Position numbers and translations under genes: made by a program | From: Anagrus nilaparvatae | Taxonomy: Eukaryota > Arthropoda > Insecta > Hymenoptera > Mymaridae | Direction: 5' to 3' | Assembly: GCA_022575985.1 (NCBI GenBank) | Contig: JAKSXM010000007.1 | Span: forward strand, 63,146,501-63,210,500 | Length of the DNA: 64,000 nt | In this document: positions 12,792-24,379 of the stretch, one piece after another | How the letters are laid out: each line of letters starts with the position of its first letter | How positions within the stretch are numbered: position 1 is the stretch's first letter | The notes under the pieces: model-generated | What the model saw: the letters and a program-made list of their open reading frames with translations, nothing else | The model's database searches: none | Told to the model about the DNA's origin: nothing

Positions 12792-13040
12792 CTGTGACCG
12801 CGCGGAGAAATCCCACAAGTCACATATTTATGTTTTTGAGATAAATGCAATTAAAGATTTTTTTTTCCTTGAAACTTAATAGTTTTACGTTTTTTTATTT
12901 CTAATTTTAAGACCTAAATTTTTGATTTAAGGGCTAAAAATTGAATTCATATGAAGGATATGACCTTAAAAAATATGAAATTAAAAAAAAATTAGTTTTT
13001 CAAAATTTGTGACTTGTGGGTTTTTTCCTCGCGGCCACAG
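12792..13040. mobile_element. 249-bp terminal-inverted-repeat element (MITE)
   Basis: The left end CTGTGACCGCGCGGAGAAAT (from 12792) through CCCACAAGTCACA (to 12824) pairs with TGTGACTTGTGGG (13008-13020) and the GCGGCCACAG end (13040). The TIRs are about 33 bp with a few mismatches. The interior is AT-rich and noncoding. No clear target duplication was seen, so the superfamily is undetermined. Confidence 0.7.
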
Positions 13041-13284
13041 AACTATATTTTACATTAATCCTTTTTTTATTAATTATGATTTATTATTATAAAAATATCT
13101 TATAAACTAAATATCTCAAAAAACTAATTTACATATTTACATACTTATAAACTAATTAGCATGCATACTTATGAACTAATTAACTTCCTTATTTACTAAT
13201 TATATAATTTATATTTATATTTTATTCATATTTAATCTAATAAATTAATATTTAGATTTAAGTATTACTTAAGAGGCTGCTGGC
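13041..13284. other. Short AT-rich spacer
   Basis: Simple AT-rich sequence between the MITE and the tail of the LINE fragment; nothing recognised. Confidence 0.6.
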
Positions 13285-14262
13285 ATAATTATTATTATTT
13301 TTTTTTTTTATTAACAAAAGAAAATACAGGTTATGGAACTAGCCCATATAACCAATGGTATCACCAACTGGTATTACAGATATCTATGTACATGAACTTA
13401 ATTCTAGGTTTCATATAAAGAGAAAAAAAAAGAAAATTAAAAAATTAAGAGAAATTAAAAGCTGCAAGGCAGCAAAAGATTTACATTACATGGTTACAAA
13501 TTATTACATTTAATACGCTGTTAATACCTATTATTAATTAAATACATTTATTTATTAGACTATTATACTACACGAAAATGTCCAAAGAGTTAATATACTT
13601 GATAAAACTATTGAAAACATTACTATTTGTAGAGTTAATAATTAATTCTGTGGTGTAAGGACTTGGACCTATGTACTTATTTAACTCCTTTAAAAACAGC
13701 TTCCGTTGAGCATTAAATTTATCACATTGCCATACAATATGTTCTACCGATTCTTCAAAACCACAGGAGCAGTTAGGATCTTCGGTTATGTTGAATCTGA
13801 ATAGATGTTTTTTAGTTGATGTATGTCCTGATATAATGCGATTTATGATAACGATGGTTTTACGATTTAGCTCCAATTTGTCAAACCAGGGTTTTTTCTT
13901 ATTTGAATAGAAATTAGTAAAATAATATTTGCCTTTGGTGTTGGAAGATTCTATGCACCAGTTATGAAACTTCACTAGAGTGGTTTCTTTCCAAAAACTC
14001 TTAAAATCATTTATATGAGTTGATATTTGAGTGTCTATACCATTTCTGATTGAATCCTTTGCAAGTTTATATATACTCCTTCATTTTCTAGAATGTTGCA
14101 GTGAGCAGAAATCCAGTAGAGATCGACGTTTTTCTCAAGAAATTGCAATATTTTTAATTTTTGTTTATTTTCTAAAATTAAGTGAGATTCTTTGTTCACT
14201 TTGGAAGCTGTTTCAAGGGATTTTAAGACACTCATTGAGTCACTAAATCGGCATAATTAAAT
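13285..14262 (-). pseudogene. 5'-truncated LINE: RNase H and C-terminal zinc-knuckle region
   Basis: On the minus strand, frame 14250-14035 reads FSDSMSVLKSLE...LYWISAHCNI-NE, the RNase H core of an I/R1-like non-LTR retrotransposon. Its second half is degraded. A different frame, 13975-13568 (135 aa), carries the usual C-terminal segment: INRIISGHT, LFRFNI, then CSCGFEESVEHIVWQC, a CCHC-like zinc-binding pattern. The two frames are not in phase, so at least one frameshift separates them. The T-run with ATT repeats at 13285-13312 is the 3' tail. The endonuclease and reverse transcriptase are missing through 5' truncation, as is typical for LINEs. Confidence 0.75.
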
Positions 14263-15854
14263 ACATGCTGGATAGTGCTGTCATCTAAAAAATATTTGAT
14301 TATCATTAAATGATCTAAATTTAGGAGTTTAGAATTGTATCGATACATATATTGATTTGAATCCGGATTTTGTTATTTTATACACTTATACGTGTGTATG
14401 ATGCAACACACGTATAAGTAAGTAAAATTAAATGGTTTTTTGCATGCATTATTCATAAATATTTGCATATCTTAGGGGTCTAGGCATTTGGTACGTTACA
14501 GATTGCAGCCTCCAACTTGTCCCGAAACATACCAAATTAAATTTTATATGTTTGTGAAACATTTTTCTTCTGGATTGATGGATTCAAATTTCGGAAAATG
14601 GAAAATTGTGATAATTATTAAATTTTTTTTAAAAATTGCAATTTTTCGGTAATGTTTTTTTAGAATAAAAAAAAATTGGCACGTTTTTTAAAAAATAATT
14701 CCATGAATCCAGAAGATAATTGTATTTTAAAAGTAGAGCCAAAAAATTAGGCTCAAGGGGTCAACTGCGGGTCCTAGAAAGACAGGGCTCTTATACATGT
14801 AGATATCATAAAAAACTTATAACCGGTTTGTGTAAACACAACCTAAATGCATGAAACATGTTTACTTCCAGATGAGTACTAGGTATAATACAAATTTTAC
14901 TCTACAATACAATTACTTTACAATACAATTTTCTATTTTTATAATTTGTAATTATCACCTCACTAGCTGTTAGATTCTAAACCCAAACTATTTTGATTCC
15001 CTAAACCTGAAATATTCTAAGTCCCCAATAACCGATAAAGTCCCTAAATCAATATTATTCTAAGTTCATAAACCTGTATTATCCTAAGTCCTTAAGCCCA
15101 GATTTTTCAAAGTCTTATAAAAGTATTTTATTTATTTATATATACTTACTTATATATATACTCTAATTATTACTTAATTAGTCTCATTTGACCCCCCCCC
15201 CCCTTTAAATAGGACAAATTTGACCCCCCCCCCTTAATTTTCAAGTTTTGAAGTACCCCCTCTCTATAAATATGTTCCATGTTAATAGGGATTTAATGAT
15301 GCACTCAAAAATAAAAAATCCGCTTGCCGTTAGCAGAATTTTTTTTTGATGCTCGTACAATTGCAAAAGCACGAAGAAAAATAACTGATAACTATAACCA
15401 AAAATTAAAGAAGAACTAAAAATGAATTAGAAACAGATACGAAAATACATACCCGGTAACTTAGGTACATAGACATTGGTTTGTATAGAATCTTGTGATT
15501 TCAAAAATCTATTTTCGTAGCTGATTTAATATTTCACTTTTTTTCTTTTTATAAAAAAAGAAATATATATACTGATTACATAAATATGAGTAGGGAAGCT
15601 AACTATCACTGCACTTAGAGTTCCACGATATTTCGATATTTTATCTTATGTATGTATCTTATTTTATTTTATCTTATCTTATTGATATCGATATCAAAGG
15701 GCTCGATAAGTCGATAATATCGTATCGATATGGTTGAACTAATTGGAAAATAAAAAAAAACTAATAATTAACTAATAATTAACTAACTAATTTTTTTCTC
15801 TAATTGCACTTATTTTACATTCTAATGAGCAAGCTGTGATAGTGGTGAATACAA
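14263..15854. other. Gene-free stretch with simple-sequence landmarks
   Basis: No coding frame was recognised. It contains a perfect 13-bp-stem palindrome (14394-14429), two poly(C) tracts (15192-15203, 15224-15233), and a cluster of TTATCT/TATCTTA motifs with ATCGAT motifs at 15640-15735. Confidence 0.6.
14394..14429. repeat. Perfect palindrome, 13-bp stem
   Basis: ACTTATACGTGTG (14394-14406) is the exact reverse complement of CACACGTATAAGT (14417-14429), with a 10-base loop. It is not followed by a U-tract expected of a bacterial terminator, and the context is eukaryotic. The function is unknown. Confidence 0.8.
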
Positions 15855-16045
15855 CGCACAGTGTAGTAAAAAAAAAAAAGTGGCCAAAAATCGGCTTCAA
15901 CGCAATTTCTTATGAAAAAAAATTCTGCTGGATGGAAAATGACCGTTTTTGTGTATACTAAATGATAGGCTACCGAGATCAAAAAATTTTTTTTTTATAA
16001 TTTTTTTAGCTGCTGAATGAAAAAAAAATCTATTTTTTGATATAG
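15855..16045 (-). repeat. Dispersed repeat, inverted partner of 38724-38913
   Basis: The stretch CAGTGTAGTAAA ... GTGGCCAAAAATCGGC ... ACCGTTTTTGTGTATACTAA ... AGCTGCTGAATG is the reverse complement, with few changes, of 38724-38913. At the other site it is joined to a tRNA-like segment with a perfect B box, so this is probably a SINE or MITE lacking its head here. Confidence 0.7.
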
Positions 16046-16584
16046 TTATTATAGAATGTTATTTACATAATTTTATAGTTATGGATAACTATACTTTCAA
16101 CAAGACTTGGTATAGATGGTATCACAATGAAATTATCGTCTTTTGCTACTATTCACGTCACACTTTTAAATAAAGACAAAAATAAAAGGTTATGTTGACA
16201 TTGTTATTTTTATCAACGTGAATATGGCCGAAGGCCTCCGAAAGCAAGTGAAAAGGAGTCGAGTAATTTTTAAGTAAGTTTATTGGCAACATCGCAGGTG
16301 CATTGGAACATTGGAAGTTGAGCACATGTTCTAATTTTTTGTTAAGTTGCGAAGATTCTATGTACAGATATTTAATAATTTTATATTGTTCTTAAATTAA
16401 TTATCCATAAACGTTTTTCCATTGCAAATGAAAAAAAAAAAAAAATAAATAAAACGGGCATTTTTATTGTTTACAATAAAGATCTTTAATTTTTGGTAAG
16501 TATTTTAACCTCAACAAATTATTTCAATATACAAAAATTCTTATATTATTTTTTTGCATAATTGTTTTAAAGCAAATTTAAGAT

Positions 16585-16907
16585 ATGGCTGCTAATAACA
16601 ATACTGTCAATTTAAAAGAAGTTTATGAGGATGTTCATGAAAGTCTTGCATCTACTAGTACTGGAAAATAGTATGCATCCATTGTCAATGAATCAAATTT
16701 AAATGAGAAGGCTAATAATCATCGAAACAAAAGGATTAAAATTGACGAAAAAAATGATGGAACACCTAAATCTATATTTAACGAAATTTAAATGAACCAA
16801 ATTTAAAATTTTATAGCGGACATCCAAACAATGCTTCTGAAGAGTTTTTGGTTCTTCTTGATTCCAAATTAAGTCTCTTTAATGGAGATGAAGTTGTAGA
16901 ATTGTAG
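16585..16907 (+). pseudogene. DNMT1 5' fragment, decayed copy
   Basis: This is the same sequence as the open 123-codon frame at 29891-30262, but broken twice. A TAG replaces AGG at codon 31 (TGK-stop-YAS). A deletion of several dozen bases then removes the CDIC zinc-ligand segment, after which the frame resumes at the NLNEPNLKF-like block. The upstream leader and the intron-like GTAAGT...AAAG segment are kept. As one member of a duplicated pair it is free to decay. See 29891-30262 for the reasons for the DNMT1 assignment. Confidence 0.7.
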
Positions 16908-17883
16908 TTTAATAAAAAATAAAATTAAATTTATAAAAATAAATTTAATAAATTATTTAATAAAAATACATTGAATAAAAAACCAAATTGTAGCTTAATC
17001 TAATCGCGAATTGAATCCTCGTGCTCTTATACTTATTAAATGTACTTATTTAAGCTTTTAAAGTGCAGCTTATTTGTTTATAATATGTTTTTAATAATAG
17101 CAACAACAGCAACTTGCACGATAATGCTATATTATCGCTCTTCTATAAACTGTCTGTTATTGTATACATTTTATTTATAAATAGCTTTTAATAATTATGT
17201 AAAAAATTTAATTTTAGCATGTCAAATAGCCTTGGGGCTATAAGAGCATTACTGTGTATAATGTGTAACTCGTGTAACATGCATTATCTATTAAAAAGCA
17301 ATTATTATAATAATAAAAAGCGCTTCTTTACCTTTTTAGCTTACCCTGATATGCTCTTTTCTTGGATCGGCACTCCTAGTTGATATATTTATTTAACATT
17401 CTTGGTTTCAAAAGATGGTTTCAATGAGTTGGTGCACGGGTCCTGCAGCCCACCTTAATTTTATTATTATGCTTTTCCTTTAATATATAAATTTTAATTA
17501 ATCAAACGAAAAAGGGTGCACCCTTCCTTCCGTCTCCTCCTTATCCAAAGGCATCTTTAATGACTTGAAGTTAATAAAATAAATGAATTACAACAAAATA
17601 AAAAAGCATAATTAAAAAAAAAAATAAATAAAATTAAATAAAATGTCGTGTTAAAAATAACAATAGCATGTTATAGGCACTTTTAAATAAATGGTCTAAA
17701 AGCATGTTTGAATGTGGGTTTAGGAATAAAAGAAAAAAAAAATATTGAAGGCAATGAAAATTTGTTTTAGAAAGTAAGCATATTTAAAAATTAGAATGTA
17801 AAGAAAATTACAAGAAAGCATTTGTAAAGAGTATTTGAATGTTTTTATTTCTGCACCGAGGCTGTTTTAAAGTTTCAGAAAAG
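16908..17883. other. Noncoding part of the duplicated block
   Basis: No gene was seen. The sequence is present again at 30263-31239 with minor changes. It lies between the convergent 3' ends of the DNMT1-like fragment and the F-box gene. Confidence 0.7.
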
Positions 17884-19443
17884 CTACATAAATTCTATCT
17901 CCAATTTAGTTAACGAGAAAAAGGCATTAACTTCATCCACCAAAGCATTCATTCTAGAAAACAGTTGGTCGCTATTATATTCACCGTCTAGATAATTAAT
18001 TGTCAAGACGTGTTTATTGTTTTTATTTGCTTTAATATCATGTGCTGAATGAAAAAAGTTTAAGTAAACTACACATTCCTCATCAAAATCTAAATAAATA
18101 TAATTTAAATTTACAAAATTTTTTATCAATATTAATAATGCATCGCTGTTGATGTCAGTAATACAAGACACATAAAATTCTCGCAAATTCTCCATTGGGT
18201 GTATCCCCATTACACCAGTCATTGATAATTCACAATAATTACGAAATGATAGTGTTTCAATATTTTTACAATAAGATAAGGATATGAAAATACTATCAAC
18301 GTCAATAGCATATTCACAATCATCAAAAAAGAACTGTATAAAATAAAAGCTATATTTGTAAATTTAGCGAATGCATATTCTCCACTTTTAGTCAATGAGT
18401 ATTTATTAACAAAAACAGATAATTTTGTTAAATCGCGTACATTCGTCAACGCTTTTAAAGCTGCATCTGTAAAATTATCAAATGTGCATTGCAATACACA
18501 AAAATGCTTCATTTTACATAAAAAATTTGGTATTGATTTTATAATTACAGAGTTAATTTCAAATACAGAAGCTGGCAAGGAAGCAATAATGTCATTATTC
18601 AATACAACATCACGTAAAGAAAGAATACATAAACGCTTTCGTCTGCTTAAAAATTGCTTAAGATCTTTAGCTGGCACATGAAAATTAAAATCAATTTCTC
18701 TAATGTTGTTACACTTACCAAAATTAAATGCATTAAGAAGAGCATTTGTTTTACTGGAAAGTAGTGAATTTATAGCTAATGTTTTAACATTTTTCAAATG
18801 CGATAGGAATGTAAATAAATGTGTGTGATCTATTATACAATTATCAAAAATTTTAAAGACTTGAATCTTTTCCACGTTTAAACTTGTAAAACATAAGCCC
18901 GTTATCTTCACTGAACTTAAGGTTACACTGCAAACTTCTGGATTAGAAGCAGAGAGCAACTGAAGATCTTGATCAGATAGCAACTTTTCATCAGTATGAG
19001 AGTCACGTAATACAAAACAATTTATATTTTTACAGTACTTTGAAATTGCTTCCACTAAAACTCCAAGAAATGCATCTAAACTGTAGCATACAGTTACAGA
19101 CTTTAAATACTTGCCGCACTTTTTAATTATATGGAAAATAACGTCTGTCAAGGATCTTTTTTTTCTACGCGTATTTTGTTAATAACTACAAAGTCAAAAC
19201 ATAAATCCATTTGAGTAACGTTGCTCCAGAACATGTCACTTAGCTCCCGACACTTTTTGCATACAGCTGCAATTTTCACTCGTTCTGGTACTGACAAATA
19301 CTTGAAAACATGTAGAAGTATGTCATCATGTAATTTGTTTACAGCTGGTGTTTCATCTGAAAGTAAAATAGTATAGCATCAAATATGTAATTTAACACGA
19401 ATAAGAAGCATGTTTAAACTTAAATACCTTTGTTATTCATCAT
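17884..19443 (-). pseudogene. F-box/leucine-rich-repeat protein gene with two frameshifts
   Basis: F-box/LRR proteins are substrate receptors of SCF ubiquitin ligases: the F-box binds Skp1 and the LRRs bind the substrate. Exon 1 (19443-19428) encodes MMNNK; donor GTATTT and acceptor TTTCAG frame a short intron; exon 2 starts at 19356. The protein then shows a clear F-box (LHDDILLHVFKYLSVPERVK followed by IAAVCKKCREL). About 400 residues follow with LRR-like spacing (KNVKTLAINSLL, NIREIDFNF, LCILSLRDVV, NLNYIYLDF). Two one-base shifts break the frame: one in the A8 run at about 19163-19170 right after the F-box region, and one near 18330 before the FFDDCEYAIDVDSIF segment. Both flanks translate well, so the damage is recent or an assembly error. 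The last ~45 codons recur at 31240-31372. Confidence 0.75.
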
Positions 19444-19650
19444 AATGATAATTATTATAACTCTAATTTAGATAACAACTTGTTTAACCTATACACGAAG
19501 TTGAGCTGATCAGCTTATACAAGAAGCATGTGTAAACGAATTATTGTTATTATCGGTACTCGATAAAAGCTAGTAAAATGATATACCTGCAGCAAATTAC
19601 ATGGCAAACTTTTCAAATATGTTGACAGGATGAGATTTACTATGTGTTAT
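19444..19650. promoter_or_regulatory. Presumed upstream region of the F-box gene
   Basis: The start codon of the F-box gene lies at 19443, so this short AT-rich stretch is the likely leader and promoter. No TATA box or other motif is clear enough to name. Confidence 0.3.
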
Positions 19651-20201
19651 CACGGTATAAGGAGGGACAGTAGGATGACTGAACGTTTAATGTTGAGGAG
19701 ATAGACGGGGTGGAGTTTAGACGGGCGACATATTGAGAAAGGGATAGACGCGGTTTAATTTAAACGGCTTAATGAGACATTTGAATCAGTGCGGGCAGAG
19801 ATTAGAGAGTGTGATAGCACGAAAAAGAGAGTGAGATAGCACGAAAAGGGGCAATGCGCGAGAACCAAAAATCCTCAAAAAATGACTTAAGGTAGAAACT
19901 CATTACACGATTTTTGTGTTTTTTTTCGAATGAGAAGAGGAGAAATGGCAGTGAGAGGGGAGAACACACCGACGTGGAAAGTTAAAAAAATTTAACTTTT
20001 GCGCTCAAAATCGTCGGTAAACGCATGGAGATTGGTTGAAAGCTAGCTTTTAACAGAAAAGCAATATGTCAGCGTCCATGAAAAATGCAGACAGCATACC
20101 CCTACTCTCCGTGTTTTTCCCTATTCTCCTCCAAAAAAAAAGAAAAAATTTGTAATGGGTTTCTACCTTTAAGTCATCCTACTGTCCCTACTTATACTGT
20201 G
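19651..20201. mobile_element. 551-bp TIR transposon with nested inverted repeat
   Basis: The 30-bp ends CACGGTATAAGGAGGGACAG...GATGACT (19651-19680) and its inverted partner (20172-20201) differ at only two or three positions. The direct repeat GTGTTAT flanks both sides (19644-19650 and 20202-20208), a likely 7-bp target duplication. A second inverted repeat lies inside: ATGACTTAAGGTAGAAACTC (from 19882) pairs with the TTTCTACCTTTAAGTCAT end at 20178. The interior is GC-richer than the flanks and has no transposase. The superfamily is not certain. Confidence 0.8.
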
Positions 20202-20208
20202 GTGTTAT

Positions 20209-21104
20209 ATGGATCGCATAATCCGAATCTGACTGCTTTTTTAATTAAAAAAAAAAAAATATGAATATAAAGCGGATAAAGGGGGGGGGTGCACTTAACA
20301 AATTTAATTTATTAAAATAGAAAATTCAAGTATATAAATTATTAAGCAATTATTTTATCTTCAATCCCAGAAGCCGGAAAATAAGAAAAAAAAAAGAAGA
20401 CAAAAAAGACAAATAATAATAATAATAAAAAAATGTTGAAAAAGTAAGCTTCTTAATCATTTAAATTTTTAATAATTTAAATTTTATTGGAATTTTTGGT
20501 AATTTTATGATAGTATATTTAACATTTGATAATTTTAATTATTACTTATTATATATTATTACAATAACTTATGCTTTTTTATGAGTTTATTTGGATAATA
20601 AATAATTAATTGTTTATAATTAATTAATTGTTTGGATAATAGATAATTAATAATTTTAATTATTACTTATTATATATTATTACAATAACTCATGCTTTTT
20701 TATAAATTTATTTGGACATTTTATTTTGTTTCACCCGTTTGTATTTTAAAAATTTAAATTTTTAATTTACAATTTTAAAAATTTTAACTGTTTGTTGAAA
20801 AAGTTTTTTTAAATTTGATCCTTTTAAAAAATAAGAAAAATAGTAGTGCCTATTGTACAAACATAAATATGTTCTTTTCATTTAAATTGCTTCTCTTGGT
20901 ATTTCAAATTTTCGTTTTTTATTACAAAATAAAGAAAAGTCTCGTTTTACACTATATGCATATTCAATTTTATTGTATATTAATAATATATTAATAGATT
21001 TTATTGCTCTTGTAATCAAATTGAGAAATAGAAGTATATTTCAAAAAATTCTCTTAGCATTTCATTTTGAGCTTAGATATTCTAGACTTAAGTAATAATA
21101 ATAA
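20209..21104. other. Gene-free AT-rich stretch
   Basis: It starts with a poly(G) tract near 20280 and contains a local direct duplication: the TTTTAATTATTACTTATTATATATTATTACAATAACT segment near 20533 recurs near 20653. No coding was recognised. Confidence 0.6.
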
Positions 21105-21127
21105 TTTTTTTTTTTTTTTTTTTTTTT
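21105..21127. repeat. Poly(T) run: 3' poly(A) tail of minus-strand LINE
   Basis: A T-run preceded by AATAATAATAAT marks the 3' tail of the R1-clade LINE that lies at higher coordinates on the minus strand. Confidence 0.75.
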
Positions 21128-23200
21128 ATTGCACTCGGGGCAGAGGGGTGAGAAGGCACTTACGCCCGAACAGAACCGGTATCTGAACAGTGTCAGACTC
21201 CAAGGGGCAAGGCACTCTGCAAAAGACAGATGCCTTGCCCAAAGCATACCGACAAAACTCACCCCCCATTCTCTGCCTTATATAAGTCACACCCGGAACC
21301 GTTTATCACATTACATCGTGTTGACTTAGGCCATGTATCCTCTTTAATGAAGATCCTTTCTTTCTTTTGTCCTCTCATCCTGGAGGTTCCTTATTTCTCC
21401 TTCTTGTTATTTCGCCATGTCATCAAATAGATATATACATAGGTTTATAAATTAATAAATATATAAATATATAAATAAATAAATAAATTAATATCCTTGT
21501 ACGTCCTCCATTATCCCCCCATTGGTGCCGCGTGCAAGAACCGTCTATTTTGACTGCTCCTACACGCGGCTCCTAGTTAGGGTGTCGTCAATAACTTTTT
21601 TGTACGCAGAATCTCCTCCACGTACCTTGCCACGAGGCTCCATGATTCCTCGTTCTGGAGCATTTTTCCGACTATGTTATCGGGTGTGACTTCTTCAACC
21701 TCTGCTTCCATCGCTCTCCTTTTAGTTATCCAGCGGTCACACTCGAAAAACGTGTGACGCGCGTCATCTCGTTTGTCGGGACAAAATACACATTCAAGGC
21801 TCACGACCTTTCCCATCCTGAAGAGATAAGATTGGAAAAGCCCATGGCCACTGAGGAACTGTGTCAAGAAGTTGTTTACCTCTCCGTGCCCTCTCTGAGT
21901 CCAGGGCGCGACCTCTTTTATGAGGCGTCTGGTCCATGCACTGTCTACGCGGTTCTCCCAGACTGTTTGCCACGCCAACATTGTAGCTCTCCTAACATCC
22001 GCTTTAATATATTTTAGGTCTCTCTCATTTTTCCTTTCGTATGTAAGCTTGCGCTCTTTGGCAAGTAGCTGAATGGGAATAATTCCTACGATAACAAGAA
22101 CTTCCGCTTCCGAAACAGTCCTGTATGCGCAAGAAACCCTCAGAGCAACCTGCCTCTGCACTCTTATCATACCTTTCGAATATATATCCTTATCCAGTGC
22201 CTCACTACAAATCTCCGCTCCGTACAATAGGATGGAGTGAGTTACGGACATTAGCAGCTTTCTCCTGCTGGACTTTGGTCCACTCATGTTCGACATCAGC
22301 CTGCTCAGGGCTAACGTCATGGTACCTGCCTTCTTGACCCTTTGAGAAATATGTTCTAAATAGGTCCGCTTCGTATCCAAAACTATTCCAAGATATTTGG
22401 CAAACCTTTTCGTCTCTATAATGGTATCCTCGTCAACCCGTATTGGAATAACGGTAATGATTTGCTTCCCCGTGAACATCACGATCTCGTTCTTAGCGAC
22501 TGCCAGACTTAATCCGTGCTCTTCCATCCATACGTTTGTCTTTAACATGCAGACGCTTAAGCTATCCTGTGCTTGTTGCACGTTCCTTGCTATGATCACG
22601 AGGGCATTATCATCCGCATAGCCTATCATAAAGCAGCCATCCGCTAGCTCCATCCTCAGGATACCATCATAAGAGATGTTCCATAGGTCACGCCCCAATA
22701 TGGAGCCCTGAGCTGCACCAGCTGTCACTTTCCTACTTCCCTTCCCTTGAAGAGTCTCGTACAATAGTACTCTGTCACTAAGGTAACTCTTCATTACCCG
22801 CATCAAATAATTTGGTACTGCAAAGTCATTTAGTCCTTGAAGGAACTTTGTCCACTTTGCAGAATTGAATGCGTTCTTGACGTCTAGGGTGACCAAAAGA
22901 GTAATTTTACGTGAGTAATGATTACCCGTTTGGGCCCTGGTTATCGCGTCAACGACCTCCTTCACAGCCCCGATCGTGGACCTCCCCCGTCTAAATCCGT
23001 ATTGCCGAGGAGATAAATCCCCTGCTGCTTCTACTGCGTTTAAGATACGCGGTTGTAGCATTTTTTCGAAGCCCTTTCCAGCTGTATCCAGCAGTCCTAG
23101 TGGTCGCCAGTAGGACGGGAGTGTGGGATCTCCCTTTGCTTTACTGATAAAGACCAACAGTGCCTTTTTCCATCGCCTACTGAATACTCCAGCTCGTAGG
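21128..23200 (-). mobile_element. R1-clade non-LTR retrotransposon, 5'-truncated, copy A
   Basis: An open frame of 526 codons (23157-21577, minus) encodes most of a LINE reverse transcriptase and the C-terminus. Visible motifs: PSYWRPLGLLDTAGKGFEKM (RT motif 1), FRRGRSTI, LDVKNAFNSA with the motif A aspartate (near residue 92), AAQGSILG, and the catalytic FMIGYADDNALVI (YADD near residue 180). GHGLFQSYLFRMG and CVFCPDKRDDARHTFFEC, the CCHC knuckle typical of R1/TRAS-like elements, lie near the end. The endonuclease and ORF1 are absent because the element is cut at 23200, where it abuts an AAT minisatellite. The 3' UTR runs to the A-tail at 21105. It is GC-richer than its surroundings and almost identical to 32599-34770, so it is young. 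Confidence 0.85.
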
Positions 23201-23240
23201 TAATAATAATAATAATACTATAAGTAATAATAATAATAAT
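23201..23240. repeat. AAT minisatellite with ACTATAAGT spacer
   Basis: (AAT)n, ACTATAAGT, (AAT)n lies between two head-to-head LINE fragments. The same compound repeat recurs at 24304-24379 and 34771-34809. Confidence 0.85.
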
Positions 23241-24291
23241 TTCAAAGATCGAGTGAGAAGGCCGCGTCGATCGCATCCTCCTTGTCAAGGCTCATGGCCA
23301 ACATAGGAGGGCCCAAACCCGGGAAGCAAAGATTGTTGATGTCCGTTGTCAACTCTGTCCTGCTGTATGGATCTGAGATCTAGGCGAATATCACCAAATT
23401 TGCCAAGTACAGACATAAAATATCGTCTGTGCAGCGGCAAACGGCCCTGAGGATCGCCTGTGCGTACCATACGGTATCGCTCGAGGCGATCCAGGTAATA
23501 GCATCGGTCATACCCATCGATCTGCTAGCGTTGGAGCGGAAATACATTTACGATAGTGTAGAGAACCGCGAAGTGGCATCCACTCGCGCCCGCTCCAGCT
23601 CTATGGAAAAATGGCAGAAACAGTGGAAAAAGGACGAAGAGGAAAATGCCCGATGGACGCGCAGACTGATTCCAGATCTGCAGGCATGGACTGGACGACA
23701 ACATGGGGAGGTAGATTTTTACCTCACCCAATTTTTAACTGGACACGGGTACTACCGTGCAATGTTAAAACATTGGCATAAGTTGGCAACAGAGGAGTGC
23801 TTGCACTGCCCAGGCGATAAGGATACAGTGGAGCACACTTTCTTCGGATGTGTGCGCTACGTGGAAGGACATCCGCCCTTCCCGATTTGGAGGCCAGAGA
23901 CGGTGGTCCCGGAAATGCTACATAGTTCTGAAAATCGGAACAAAGTAGCAGAGTACGTAAGGGCCACCTTGTTGAAGAAAAAGCAGGAGGGCTTTCTATC
24001 GTAGATAGCTCTCCTGTCACTAGGCTGGGGGAAGGCAGCGGCCAGTTGCCTAGGCTGCGCGTCCCAAACTGAAGTTATACCTGAAAAGGGAGTTCCGGTT
24101 TGGGGCAAACAAGCGCAGGGGGGTTTATAGTGTGTTTATCCAGTAAGAATCTGGGGCGTAGCCGGCGACCGCGGTCGCCGGTGGTCTCCCAGTTGTAAAA
24201 TTTGTGCAACTGGGCGGTCATGGAAATTTGCGGGTCTTTAAGGCCCGCAAACACTCCATGGCTGATGCAAGATTCAAAAGATTCCCTTGAC
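23241..24291 (+). pseudogene. R1-clade LINE fragment (plus strand), copy B
   Basis: This is the C-terminal part of a second R1-clade family. The frame begins within SEKAASIASSLSRLMANIGG and has a TAG stop in LLYGSEI-stop-A (near 23383), where the sister copy at 31367 has Trp. It then runs open to 24004. Clear features are the HGEVDFYLTQFLTGHGY segment and CLHCPGDKDTVEHTFFGC (the CCHC knuckle). A structured 3' UTR follows, with a perfect 20-bp palindrome at 24162-24181 and a second hairpin (CCCAGTTG...CAACTGGG). It ends at CCCTTGAC before an A-run and AAT repeats. The endonuclease and RT core are missing. Confidence 0.8.
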
Positions 24292-24379
24292 AAAAAAAAA
24301 AAAATAATAATAATAATAATAATACTATAAGTAATAATAATAATGATAATAATACTATAAGTAATAATAATAATAATAC
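24292..24379. repeat. A-run plus (AAT)n/ACTATAAGT minisatellite
   Basis: An A13-type run is followed by AAT arrays interrupted twice by ACTATAAGT. It joins the LINE tail to the 3' flank of the DAXX-like gene, which starts with ACTATCTGATGG. Confidence 0.85.

Larger units (their letters stand above)
16077..18012. repeat. Segmental duplication, unit 1 left part
   Basis: From ATGGATAACTATA (16081) to about 18012 the sequence is collinear and nearly identical with 29386-31366, an offset of about 13.3 kb. It includes a DNMT1-like 5' fragment with its leader, about 950 bases of noncoding sequence, and the 3' end of an F-box gene on the other strand. Confidence 0.9.

Noticed and set aside
21754..22621. 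Plus-strand open frames opposite the LINE
   Set aside because: They are antisense shadows of the reverse transcriptase frame; the same shadows recur at 33205-34072.
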